From Desulfoprunum sp. (GTDB taxonomy: Bacteria > Desulfobacterota > Desulfobulbia > Desulfobulbales > Desulfocapsaceae), in contig JAUYSF010000014.1 of NCBI GenBank assembly GCA_030696435.1, positions 1-6,863 on the forward strand: a stretch of DNA of 6,863 nt, in the 5' to 3' direction. The first letter of the stretch is position 1. The number at the start of each line of letters is the position of its first letter. Below the pieces are notes generated by a model that was not told the origin of the DNA, did no database searches, and saw only the letters and a program-made list of their open reading frames with translations. Below are positions 1 to 5,857 of the stretch, piece after piece. The translations under genes and the position numbers were made by a program.

Positions 1-1
1 T

Positions 2-247
2 GTGGCGGAGCAGCCAACCCAGGGCCTTGATATTGCTGCGACGGAAGATGTCTGGAAGCTCCTGCTTGAGGCGCGGGAACAGGCCGGCATCCTGCTCGTG
101 ACCGGTGATCTCTCCGAGGCCCTGGCTCTTTCTGACCGCATCACCGTTATGTATAATGGCAGGATTGTTTCGACATTTTCTGCAGATGACGAAGAGAGTG
201 TGACCCGGATTCCCCAAATGATGGCAGGTCTGCAAACTGCTGTCTGA
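2..247 (+). CDS. ABC transporter ATP-binding protein, C-terminal fragment (sugar/nucleoside importer type)
   Basis: This is the last 81 codons of an ATPase that would energise an ABC importer at the cytoplasmic face of the inner membrane. The true start lies left of the window; the GTG at position 2 is only the first complete codon. The visible part begins just after the expected Walker B strand. It keeps the EQPTQGLD segment containing the D-loop (GLD) and the LALSDRITVMYNGRIV segment typical of the second nucleotide-binding domain of duplicated ATPases for sugars or nucleosides (RbsA- or YufO/NupO-like). At the H-switch, where catalytic domains have ITH or SH, this protein reads LLVTGDLSE, so the histidine is missing (Gly codon at 104-106). 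That fits a degenerate second domain. The substrate cannot be told from this fragment. The gene ends with TGA, and no U-tract terminator is seen before the next gene. Confidence 0.85.
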   Translation: MAEQPTQGLDIAATEDVWKLLLEAREQAGILLVTGDLSEALALSDRITVMYNGRIVSTFSADDEESVTRIPQMMAGLQTAV

Positions 248-334
248 ACATTTCCTTGTCCCATCCTTCGCCTATTCAATCGAGTGTGCGGGAATGGACA
301 GGGGCAAAATAAATATTTCCAACAGAGGTTAGGT

Positions 335-1207
335 ATGGATATACGCATTGAAGAACTGATCAGGGCCTTCGACACGTTCGATGGTTCATACAAGCGGGCC
401 GAGGTTGAAGAAGCCATCACCCTCAAAGATGAGATCACGCCCCATCTGATCAGGATTCTCGAGGAGGTGGTGCGGGATCCGGCCGCCTATGTCGAAGAAG
501 ATCATTATGCCAACGTCTATGCCTCTATGCTGCTGGCCTATTTTCGGGAACCAGCGGCCCACCAGCCACTCATCCGGGCGTTCTGTGTCCCGGATGAGGC
601 GCGGGAAGACCTCTGGGGGGACATGGTCACTGCTACGCTTCCGGCCCTGCTCTATCAGACCTGCAACGGATCCTTCGAAGCTATCAAGGAATTGGCCTGC
701 AACAAGGAGGTCTATACCTATGTGCGAGGGGCGGCCCTTGAGGCCATGACCTATGCTGCGGCTTTTGGTACGCTTACAAGAGAAGAGGTCATTGATTTTT
801 TCCTGAGCCTGTTTACCGGCAACGAGGCCGATGCTGATTCAGACTTCTGGAGTAGTATCACTACTTTGATCTGTGATATTCATCCGGAAGGGGCTATGGA
901 GACCATCCGCCGGGCCTACGCTGAGGGACTTGTTTTTTCCGGTTATGTGGGCTTGGATGAAGTCGAGAAGGAGTTAACACGGGACAAGGACGAAGTGCTT
1001 GCCGAACTGCGGGTTCATGCGGAGCGGAGTGTGCCGGCGGATGTCCATGATTACTGTTCATGGTTTTCCTGTTTCCGCGAGGATCGGGATGAACCACTTG
1101 CCCTGCCGATTCTTGCCAAACCCAAGGGGAAAACGAGCGTCAAACAGCCCCCCAATCGCAATAAAAACAAGATGGCTAAAAAAAGCCGGAAGAAGAACAA
1201 GGGCTGA
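335..1207 (+). CDS. DUF1186 family protein with Lys-rich C-terminal tail
   Basis: A 290-residue predicted cytoplasmic protein without a signal peptide or membrane segments. Residues 1 to about 230 resemble the DUF1186 family (PF06685): an all-helical, HEAT-like protein of acidic and hydrophobic helices, with segments such as YANVYASMLLAYF (59-70), the LWGDMV region near 93-98 and VRGAALEAMTYA (130-141). The biochemical function of the family is unknown to me. I chose the ATG at 335 because AGAGG (324-328) sits 6 bases upstream. An in-frame GTG at 284 would add 17 residues of non-family-like sequence and has no good ribosome site. The last 29 residues (262-290) contain 13 Lys/Arg and are probably disordered. 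Many DUF1186 proteins instead end in a Cys-rich SEC-C zinc motif, and no such motif is present here. It lies 87 bases behind the ABC gene, so co-transcription is possible but not shown. It converges on the transglycosylase gene. Confidence 0.8.
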   Translation: MDIRIEELIRAFDTFDGSYKRAEVEEAITLKDEITPHLIRILEEVVRDPAAYVEEDHYANVYASMLLAYFREPAAHQPLIRAFCVPDEAREDLWGDMVTATLPALLYQTCNGSFEAIKELACNKEVYTYVRGAALEAMTYAAAFGTLTREEVIDFFLSLFTGNEADADSDFWSSITTLICDIHPEGAMETIRRAYAEGLVFSGYVGLDEVEKELTRDKDEVLAELRVHAERSVPADVHDYCSWFSCFREDRDEPLALPILAKPKGKTSVKQPPNRNKNKMAKKSRKKNKG

Positions 1208-1210
1208 GGG

Positions 1211-1243
1211 AAAAGAGTGTTGTTGCTATCTGCAACAACACTT
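1211..1243 (-). terminator. Intrinsic terminator between convergent genes (best for the transglycosylase)
   Basis: An 11-bp perfect inverted repeat lies between the two stop codons, with arms AGTGTTGTTGC (1216-1226) and GCAACAACACT (1232-1242), a 5-base loop, and one further G-U pair at 1215/1243. Read on the - strand, the stem is followed by CTTTTCCC (complement of 1208-1215), a short U-tract, so it is a standard intrinsic terminator for the transglycosylase gene. Read on the + strand the stem is followed by TAAAGAG, without a U-tract. It may still stop transcription of the DUF1186 gene, but less convincingly. Confidence 0.75.
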
Positions 1244-1297
1244 AAAGAGTTAAGCACAGGTTGTTATGAACAAAGTCTTTTCCGCGGTCGGAGAATG

Positions 1298-3208
1298 CTA
1301 TCCTCCGATCAGGCATTTGCTGATCTTGTCCCAGCTTGCCGTTGAGACCCATTCGTATTTTTCCCAAAACAGCTTGTCGCTCTCATAGAGTTTGCCTGAT
1401 CGTTCGCGTTCGAGATATTTTTTATACTGGGCAGGACCGCCATTGTACATGGCATACACCAGGTGGGCTATGGTTTCATTATCCGGCGTTCCTCCTCCCT
1501 TTTTCCCCCGCAGGGCATAGTCATTCAGATACAGTGCGGCGATTTCACAGCCGGCGGCAGCGTTATAGCGGATATCCCAGCGCAGACGCTCCTGGTCATA
1601 CAATCCCCGCCAAATCCGCATATTGACCTGCATCAGACCCACCGAGCTGTTGTTGTAGGAAAGCAGATAGGTCAGCTGGTTGTTGCGCATTACAAACTGA
1701 CGGAAACAGCTCTCCTGCCAAGCCATTGCCGGTATCATCATGCGGAAGCTGGCACGGATGGAGGGTGGTAGCTTTTTCTGTTTCAGCGTTGTCCTGGCCT
1801 GGGCGTTCAACAGTCGAACCACCTTCTTGACGTAGCCAGGGATATCCTCCTCTGGAACCTTCCAGCTCCTGATCTCCTCGAGATTCTTGTCTTCTGCGGC
1901 ATAAAGCGGGGTGCAAAAGAAATTGAATAGCTGTGATGTAGGCTCTGGTGGCGGTGATGACCCAGGAGGCGGCGGGAGGTCTTCTTCTATGATTTTTTCC
2001 TCTGGTGGTAGCTCTTCCTGGGCAGGGGCCTGTGCCGGGGTCGAATCAATCTCAAAGAGATGCTGGAGATCGGGGTTGACTCCCGAGTTATAACGGAGGA
2101 TAGCCGGATCCTGACTGATCATTTTGGCCAATCTGATCAACCCGTTGCGGCTCATTTCAATGCCGAATGTCGGCCCCAGTCCGTCGAGCACGGTCAGTGC
2201 ATCTGCGGCAGTGAAAAAGGAGAAATAGCCCAAACTCTGCGGTGAGGAACCGGGGCTCAGATGGTTGCGGAAGATGGGAGAGAGCTGCTTCCAAGCGCTC
2301 GCGAACTGGGCCCGGACAAAATCGTGGCTCACCGCCTTGTTGTCGAGGTTTTCGACAAAGTTGTAGCGGGTCTCCAGCAGGACATCCATGAGCGTCTGCC
2401 GCTCTTCGGGTGTCAGCAGGTCTTTGGCCATGGTGGCTGTAAGAAAGCTGAGCAGAGAATCCCATTGCTCCCAGACAGCTACCACCTCGTCGAGTTTGAC
2501 GCCACTCAGGGTTTCAGTGAAACGGGCATCTTCGGGTCTGTAGACTTCGTGCACATCGGCAAGTATCTGTACAGTGATGGCCTCAGGGGTTATGCCCGTC
2601 TCGCCGGTGTGCAGGCTGTCGAGCATGGCCTGGGTCTGCTGCTGGACCTGCGGTGGGAAGAGGGGCATGAGGAAGGCCTTGAGATTATTGACGGGGGGGG
2701 CCAGATCGACGGTGATGGAGTTGAGGTAGTCGAAGACGTGCGATTCGATGAGCTGCCAGAGCAAACCGGCAATGTTCGCCGGTTGTCGATTTTTCTCAAA
2801 AAGGGCGGACCGGTAGGTCTTGAAGGATAACTGCCAGGTCTGATTGTTGATTTCAGGGCGCTGGTAGAGTACGAGAAAGCCGCTCCATACAATCGGTGCG
2901 AGACATTCATCCAGCAGCGGCGTTCCGGCGCGGACGGAAATCTCTGTTTCGAGGCGGATAAACCCTTTCTCCTCCATGACCTTGGGATGAGAAAGGACAA
3001 GATAGATACAGCCTGCGCCCTCGTTTACCAGGATCGCCGATTCGTTCTTGTCGTGGAAGGCCTTGCTGATGATGAGGCTTTGGAGGAGTGGGTAATCGAT
3101 GGAGACCGGCAGTTTGACGATCTGGGCCACGGCGGTGTGGTTGCCGGCAAAAAAAGTGAGCAGGGCCAGCAGGGTGAGTACGAGCAGATTCTTGAACTTT
3201 CCAGACAC
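1298..3208 (-). CDS. Exported lytic transglycosylase with C-terminal SLT (GH23-type) domain
   Basis: A 636-residue protein predicted to cleave the MurNAc-GlcNAc bond of peptidoglycan in the periplasm, forming 1,6-anhydro-MurNAc ends. Residues 1-28 form a signal peptide: Lys-4/6, a Leu-rich core at 8-20, and a likely cut after AVA28. Residues about 30-385 are a mainly helical region I do not recognise. Residues 390-425 are a Pro/Glu-rich linker. Residues about 440-636 form the SLT domain, with the catalytic Glu-499 in AWQES, the SVGLMQV motif (522-528) and AMYNGGP (586-592), the counterpart of AYNAGP. All three core motifs are intact, so it should be active. The start is GTG, supported by GAGGAG (complement of 3217-3222) 8 bases upstream; a GTG at 3215 is in another frame. 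It is transcribed alone from its own promoter and is divergent from the Fe-S/AOR operon. A segment at 427-438 resembles the end of a signal peptide. The SLT assignment is firm, but the role of the N-terminal half is unknown. Confidence 0.9.
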   Translation of the reverse strand: MSGKFKNLLVLTLLALLTFFAGNHTAVAQIVKLPVSIDYPLLQSLIISKAFHDKNESAILVNEGAGCIYLVLSHPKVMEEKGFIRLETEISVRAGTPLLDECLAPIVWSGFLVLYQRPEINNQTWQLSFKTYRSALFEKNRQPANIAGLLWQLIESHVFDYLNSITVDLAPPVNNLKAFLMPLFPPQVQQQTQAMLDSLHTGETGITPEAITVQILADVHEVYRPEDARFTETLSGVKLDEVVAVWEQWDSLLSFLTATMAKDLLTPEERQTLMDVLLETRYNFVENLDNKAVSHDFVRAQFASAWKQLSPIFRNHLSPGSSPQSLGYFSFFTAADALTVLDGLGPTFGIEMSRNGLIRLAKMISQDPAILRYNSGVNPDLQHLFEIDSTPAQAPAQEELPPEEKIIEEDLPPPPGSSPPPEPTSQLFNFFCTPLYAAEDKNLEEIRSWKVPEEDIPGYVKKVVRLLNAQARTTLKQKKLPPSIRASFRMMIPAMAWQESCFRQFVMRNNQLTYLLSYNNSSVGLMQVNMRIWRGLYDQERLRWDIRYNAAAGCEIAALYLNDYALRGKKGGGTPDNETIAHLVYAMYNGGPAQYKKYLERERSGKLYESDKLFWEKYEWVSTASWDKISKCLIGG

Positions 3209-3250
3209 GGGGCACGCTCCTCAGGAAATTGATGGTTAGACCACAATGAA

Positions 3251-3279
3251 CTGATATTCAAGCTGGACCATTATGTCAA
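3251..3279 (-). promoter_or_regulatory. Sigma70-type promoter of the transglycosylase gene
   Basis: On the - strand there is a perfect -35 TTGACA (complement of 3274-3279), a 17-base spacer and a -10 TATCAG (complement of 3251-3256, 4 of 6 matches). Transcription would start near 3244 and give a leader of about 35 bases carrying the GAGGAG ribosome site. The sequence entering the -10 (TTGAATAT) is repeated at the proposed rightward promoter of the Fe-S operon. Confidence 0.6.
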
Positions 3280-3327
3280 ACGAAATTGTCGAGAAACGAA
3301 GGGAAAACAGGGCGTTTCGGTAGATAA

Positions 3328-3357
3328 CCGGCACATACCGGAAGAGATGTTTGCCGG
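3328..3357. repeat. Imperfect hairpin between the divergent promoters
   Basis: CCGGC (3328-3332) pairs with GCCGG (3353-3357), and ACAT (3333-3336) pairs with ATGT (3347-3350), with a TT bulge and a 10-base loop that itself contains CCGG. It lies upstream of both predicted promoters, so it is unlikely to be a terminator of either gene. It may be a protein-binding dyad or have no function. Confidence 0.3.
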
Positions 3358-3379
3358 ATGAATGGTCTACTTCAAACAG

Positions 3380-3401
3380 CACATGGGTATTTACCCTTGT
3401 G
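3380..3401. promoter_or_regulatory. 22-bp dyad, candidate regulator-binding site upstream of the Fe-S/AOR operon
   Basis: The arms CACATGGGTA (3380-3389) and TACCCTTGTG (3392-3401) flank a TT centre and match as an inverted repeat except at one position in each arm (T opposite T at 3384/3397). The outer CACA/TGTG and inner GGGTA/TACCC blocks are perfect. The site lies about 20 bases before the proposed -35 of the rightward promoter. That position suits an activator or repressor dimer. I cannot assign it to a regulator family. Confidence 0.45.
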
Positions 3402-3420
3402 TATTACTCAGCCAGTGGAC

Positions 3421-3449
3421 TTGCTTTGTCCGGACAATTTGAATATTCT
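3421..3449 (+). promoter_or_regulatory. Candidate promoter of the Fe-S/AOR operon
   Basis: TTGCTT (3421-3426, 3 of 6 to the -35 consensus) is separated by 17 bases from TATTCT (3444-3449, 4 of 6 to the -10). The bases entering the -10 are TTGAATAT, the same as in the transglycosylase promoter. The match is weak, as expected for a promoter needing an activator. The leader to the ATG at 3513 would be about 57 bases. A sigma54-like alternative at 3449-3464 (TGGCAG with a poor -12 half) is less good. Confidence 0.3.
3426..3437. promoter_or_regulatory. Perfect 12-bp palindrome within the promoter spacer, possible operator
   Basis: TTGTCCGGACAA is a perfect palindrome. It lies between the proposed -35 and -10 of the Fe-S/AOR promoter, where a bound protein would block RNA polymerase. 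It is close to, but different from, the 22-bp dyad at 3380-3401, so there may be two separate sites. The operator role is inferred from position only. Confidence 0.35.
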
Positions 3450-3512
3450 GGCAGTATCGTCGTTCGGAAATTACCCGGTACATTGAAGAATATTGAGTAA
3501 AAACGAGGGAAA

Positions 3513-3935
3513 ATGAAACAACTTGCGACCCCTCGGATGGACCAGTGCATCGGTTGCCATTCGTGTTCTCTAGCCTGTGCCAGACTTATACATCAGCGAC
3601 TGTCATGGGAAACGGCCGGAATACGAATCCACTCTTCCGGCGGGCTGTCCACCGGGTTTATGGCCATCCACTGTCTGGCCTGTGATCCTGCCCCCTGCGC
3701 CCTGGTCTGCCCGACAGGGGCCTTCAGTCAGCGAGCCGGTGGTGGGGTGATCGTGAGGAAGAAGCTCTGTATTCAGTGTGGTCAATGTGTTGTAGCCTGT
3801 CCTGTTGAGGCGATCTCCCAAAACAAGCAGGGTGAGGTCTTTGTCTGCATCCACTGTGGCCGCTGTGTCGAATTCTGTCCCCAGAGCTGCCTTGAAATGC
3901 AGGAAACTGCCGTCACCGAGGAGGTGAGCCAATGA
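3513..3935 (+). CDS. Ferredoxin-like electron-transfer subunit with four [4Fe-4S] clusters (AOR partner)
   Basis: A 140-residue soluble protein that should pass electrons to or from the AOR-like subunit encoded directly after it. Four cluster motifs are visible in order: C12/C15/C18/C22, C54/C57/C62/C66, C86/C89/C92/C96 and C112/C115/C118/C122. The last three end in CP as in bacterial ferredoxins. Cys-126 is extra. There is no Tat or Sec signal, so it should act in the cytoplasm. Size and cluster pattern are like the small subunits of bacterial two-part AOR-family enzymes (AorA, BamC, YdhY and WOR5-S are the named relatives). I cannot choose among these, so no symbol is given. The start ATG follows GAGGGA (3505-3510) at rather close spacing. 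The stop overlaps the next start as ATGA, so translation is coupled and equal amounts of both proteins are likely. Confidence 0.9.
   Translation: MKQLATPRMDQCIGCHSCSLACARLIHQRLSWETAGIRIHSSGGLSTGFMAIHCLACDPAPCALVCPTGAFSQRAGGGVIVRKKLCIQCGQCVVACPVEAISQNKQGEVFVCIHCGRCVEFCPQSCLEMQETAVTEEVSQ
3919..3927 (+). promoter_or_regulatory. Strong ribosome binding site of the AOR gene, inside the Fe-S gene
   Basis: AGGAGGTGA is a full anti-16S match lying within the last codons of the Fe-S gene. The GGAGG core ends 7 bases before the ATG at 3932. It fixes the start of the AOR gene and suggests strong independent initiation in addition to coupling through the ATGA overlap. Confidence 0.8.
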
Positions 3936-5710
3936 TTCGTGACCAGTTCAGGATCCTCCGTGTCGATCTGGCCACGGGCAAAGGCCGTATTGAACACCTT
4001 GAGGGACGGGATGAGGTGGCAGGCGGTAGCGGCCTGGCTGCCCTGCTGTATAGCCGCTATGGTCTCATGGACCAGCCCTGGAATACCGAAGGCCAGCCAC
4101 TGATCTTTGCCATCGGCCCTCTCACCGGCTATTTCCCCTTGATGAGCAAGACGGTCTGCTCATTCAAGTCCGGCTATCACCATCAGTACACAGAGAGTCA
4201 TGCTGGAGGGCGTCTTGCCCTCGCCATGCGCTTTGCTGATCTCGATGCCCTGGTCATTGTCGGCAGGGCCGGACGGCTCAGTTGCCTGAGCATCGGCACC
4301 CGCCATCTGCAGCTCAAGGACGTTGAGTTCATGCGAGGCGTGGACGCCGACAGTGCCGGCAAACTGCTCCGCCGGATATCCGGAGAGGGGGCAGGGCACC
4401 GGTCTATACTGCGGATAGGGCCTGCAGGCGAGATCGGCTCACCCATGGCCTCTATCAATGTCGATTCCTATCGTCATTTCGGTAGGATGGGGGGTGGGGC
4501 GCTGATGGGTGTGAAAAATCTCAAGGGGATTGTCATTCACGGGGACGGTGAATGTCCACAGCCGGTTGGCTCACTTTATCCCAAGATTTTCAAGGAGATT
4601 CACAGCCAGGTAACGTCGACCGATATGATGCACAAGTATTACAACCTCGGCACGGCAGCCAACTTGCAGGGCCTCAACGATATATCCTCCCTGCCGTGGT
4701 TGAACCTGCAGAAAACCAGTGATCCGGGGATCAGCAACCTGACCGGTGAGGCCTTTGCCGATGCCACCCTACTGCGCAATGGGGCCTGTTCCGGCTGTCC
4801 GGTCGGCTGTATCCATATCGGCTATATCCGGGAAAAAATGACAGGGGACAACCGTTACCACTACCACCAGGTTGCCTACGATTATGAGCCGATCTTTGCG
4901 ACCGGCACCATGCTGGGGGTAACGGATCCTTTTGATGTTCTGCGTATTCTTGATGTCATGGAAAAAGTCTGTCTCGATGCCATGTCAGCAGGTGTAGCCC
5001 TGGCCTGGGCCACTGAGGCCAGCGAGCAGGGGCTTATCACGGAAAAACAAACAGTGGTCCGTCTGAAGTTTGGCGATGCCGCAGCCTACCAGCAGGCCGC
5101 CGGCTTTCTTGGTCGCGGGGAAAATGATTTTTACCGTCTGTTGGGCCAGGGCACCCTGCGGGCTGCCGAGGTCTATGGAGGGTCTGAATTTGCCTGTGTC
5201 CTCGGTCAGGAGATGGCCGGGTATGCCACAGGTGAGCTGTTTTTTGCCGCCCAGACCCTGGGGTTTAGACACTCGCATCTCGATACCGGGGCTTACAGCT
5301 ATGATCAGAAAAACGCCGAACAGGATGTGCAGAAGGCCGTCAATTTCCTGATGGACGATGAACCGGGCCGAACCTTTCTCACCTCGATGGTTGCCTGCCT
5401 TTTTGCCCGTTCAGTCTATACCGACAGCCGCCTGGCCGAATGCCTGAGCGCCGTCGGCTACGAGACCCTGGCCGGATCGATCCCGGTGGTCGCCGAGCAT
5501 ATCCGCCGCCTACGCTGGCAGATCCGGATATCAACCGGCTTCAATCCCGACGCCTTGACCATTCCCAAGCGGTTTTACAAGGTGAAGACCTGGAAAGGAC
5601 CGATCAATAAAGACTATCTTGATGCCCTGAAAATGGAGTACGGGAAGAGGATCATGGCGCTTGCCGGACAGGAGACTTTGTTGAAACGGGAGCAGGAGGT
5701 TACAGGGTAG
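3932..5710 (+). CDS. Aldehyde ferredoxin oxidoreductase-family catalytic subunit (tungsto/molybdopterin)
   Basis: A 592-residue cytoplasmic enzyme expected to bind a bis-pterin W or Mo cofactor and one [4Fe-4S] cluster, and to oxidise an aldehyde or reduce an acid or related substrate. The N-terminal AOR domain (about 5-205) has the GGSGLAALLYSRY segment (31-43), IGPLTG (61-66) and GRMGGGALMGVKNLKGI (184-200). The cluster ligands are C286, C289 and C293 (CSGCPVGC) and, much later, C489, the same spacing as Cys288/291/295/494 of Pyrococcus AOR. Glu-319 and His-449 are my candidates for the active-site Glu and His of that enzyme. The pterin motifs are altered: DxxGLD reads EKVCLD (344-349) and DxxGLC reads TSMVAC (484-489). 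With the Fe-S gene it forms a two-gene operon. No flavin or NAD subunit gene follows. Possible relatives are AorB-, YdhV-, WOR5- or BamB-type enzymes, and the substrate cannot be predicted. The family call is firm. Confidence 0.9.
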   Translation: MIRDQFRILRVDLATGKGRIEHLEGRDEVAGGSGLAALLYSRYGLMDQPWNTEGQPLIFAIGPLTGYFPLMSKTVCSFKSGYHHQYTESHAGGRLALAMRFADLDALVIVGRAGRLSCLSIGTRHLQLKDVEFMRGVDADSAGKLLRRISGEGAGHRSILRIGPAGEIGSPMASINVDSYRHFGRMGGGALMGVKNLKGIVIHGDGECPQPVGSLYPKIFKEIHSQVTSTDMMHKYYNLGTAANLQGLNDISSLPWLNLQKTSDPGISNLTGEAFADATLLRNGACSGCPVGCIHIGYIREKMTGDNRYHYHQVAYDYEPIFATGTMLGVTDPFDVLRILDVMEKVCLDAMSAGVALAWATEASEQGLITEKQTVVRLKFGDAAAYQQAAGFLGRGENDFYRLLGQGTLRAAEVYGGSEFACVLGQEMAGYATGELFFAAQTLGFRHSHLDTGAYSYDQKNAEQDVQKAVNFLMDDEPGRTFLTSMVACLFARSVYTDSRLAECLSAVGYETLAGSIPVVAEHIRRLRWQIRISTGFNPDALTIPKRFYKVKTWKGPINKDYLDALKMEYGKRIMALAGQETLLKREQEVTG

Positions 5711-5744
5711 CTTTCTCGGGGGGCTCTTGAGACGGGTATGAGAG

Positions 5745-5786
5745 AACTATCCGGCAGGGCACTTGTGGAGCCTCTGCCGGATGGTT
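5745..5786. terminator. Long GC-rich hairpin after the AOR gene, probable transcription end or mRNA 3' stabiliser
   Basis: AACTATCCGGCAGGGC (5745-5760) pairs with 5770-5786 over 16 bp, with one G-U pair (5748/5783) and a single bulged T at 5773. The loop is 9 bases. It starts 34 bases after the AOR stop. Neither side has a U-tract, so it is not a textbook intrinsic terminator. It could act with Rho, protect the mRNA end, or terminate weakly in both directions between the convergent genes. Confidence 0.45.
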
Positions 5787-5805
5787 ATGTATCTGAAACA
5801 AATTA

Positions 5806-5834
5806 GGAAGGAAAATTCTATTCGTTGTCCTTTC
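5806..5834 (-). terminator. Weak candidate terminator of mdh
   Basis: On the - strand, GAAAGGA (complement of 5828-5834) pairs with TCCTTCC (complement of 5806-5812) over 7 bp including one G-U, with a 15-base loop. It is followed by TAATTTGTTTC, which is T-rich. It is 23 bases beyond the mdh stop. The short stem and long loop make it weak. Confidence 0.25.
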
Positions 5835-5857
5835 TAATCATTCACAGGCGGTCCGAA

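Noticed and set aside
284..334. GTG at 284 as the start of the DUF1186 gene
   Set aside because: The extra 17 residues do not look like the family, and the ATG at 335 has AGAGG at good spacing.
2261..2830. 189-codon open frame on the + strand inside the transglycosylase gene
   Set aside because: It lies opposite a gene with a signal peptide and intact catalytic motifs, has no recognisable protein features and no convincing ribosome site. It is an antisense shadow.
3449..3464. Sigma54 promoter (TGGCAG followed by TCGTT)
   Set aside because: The -24 half is good but the essential GC at -12 reads GT, so it is kept only as an alternative to the sigma70-like candidate.
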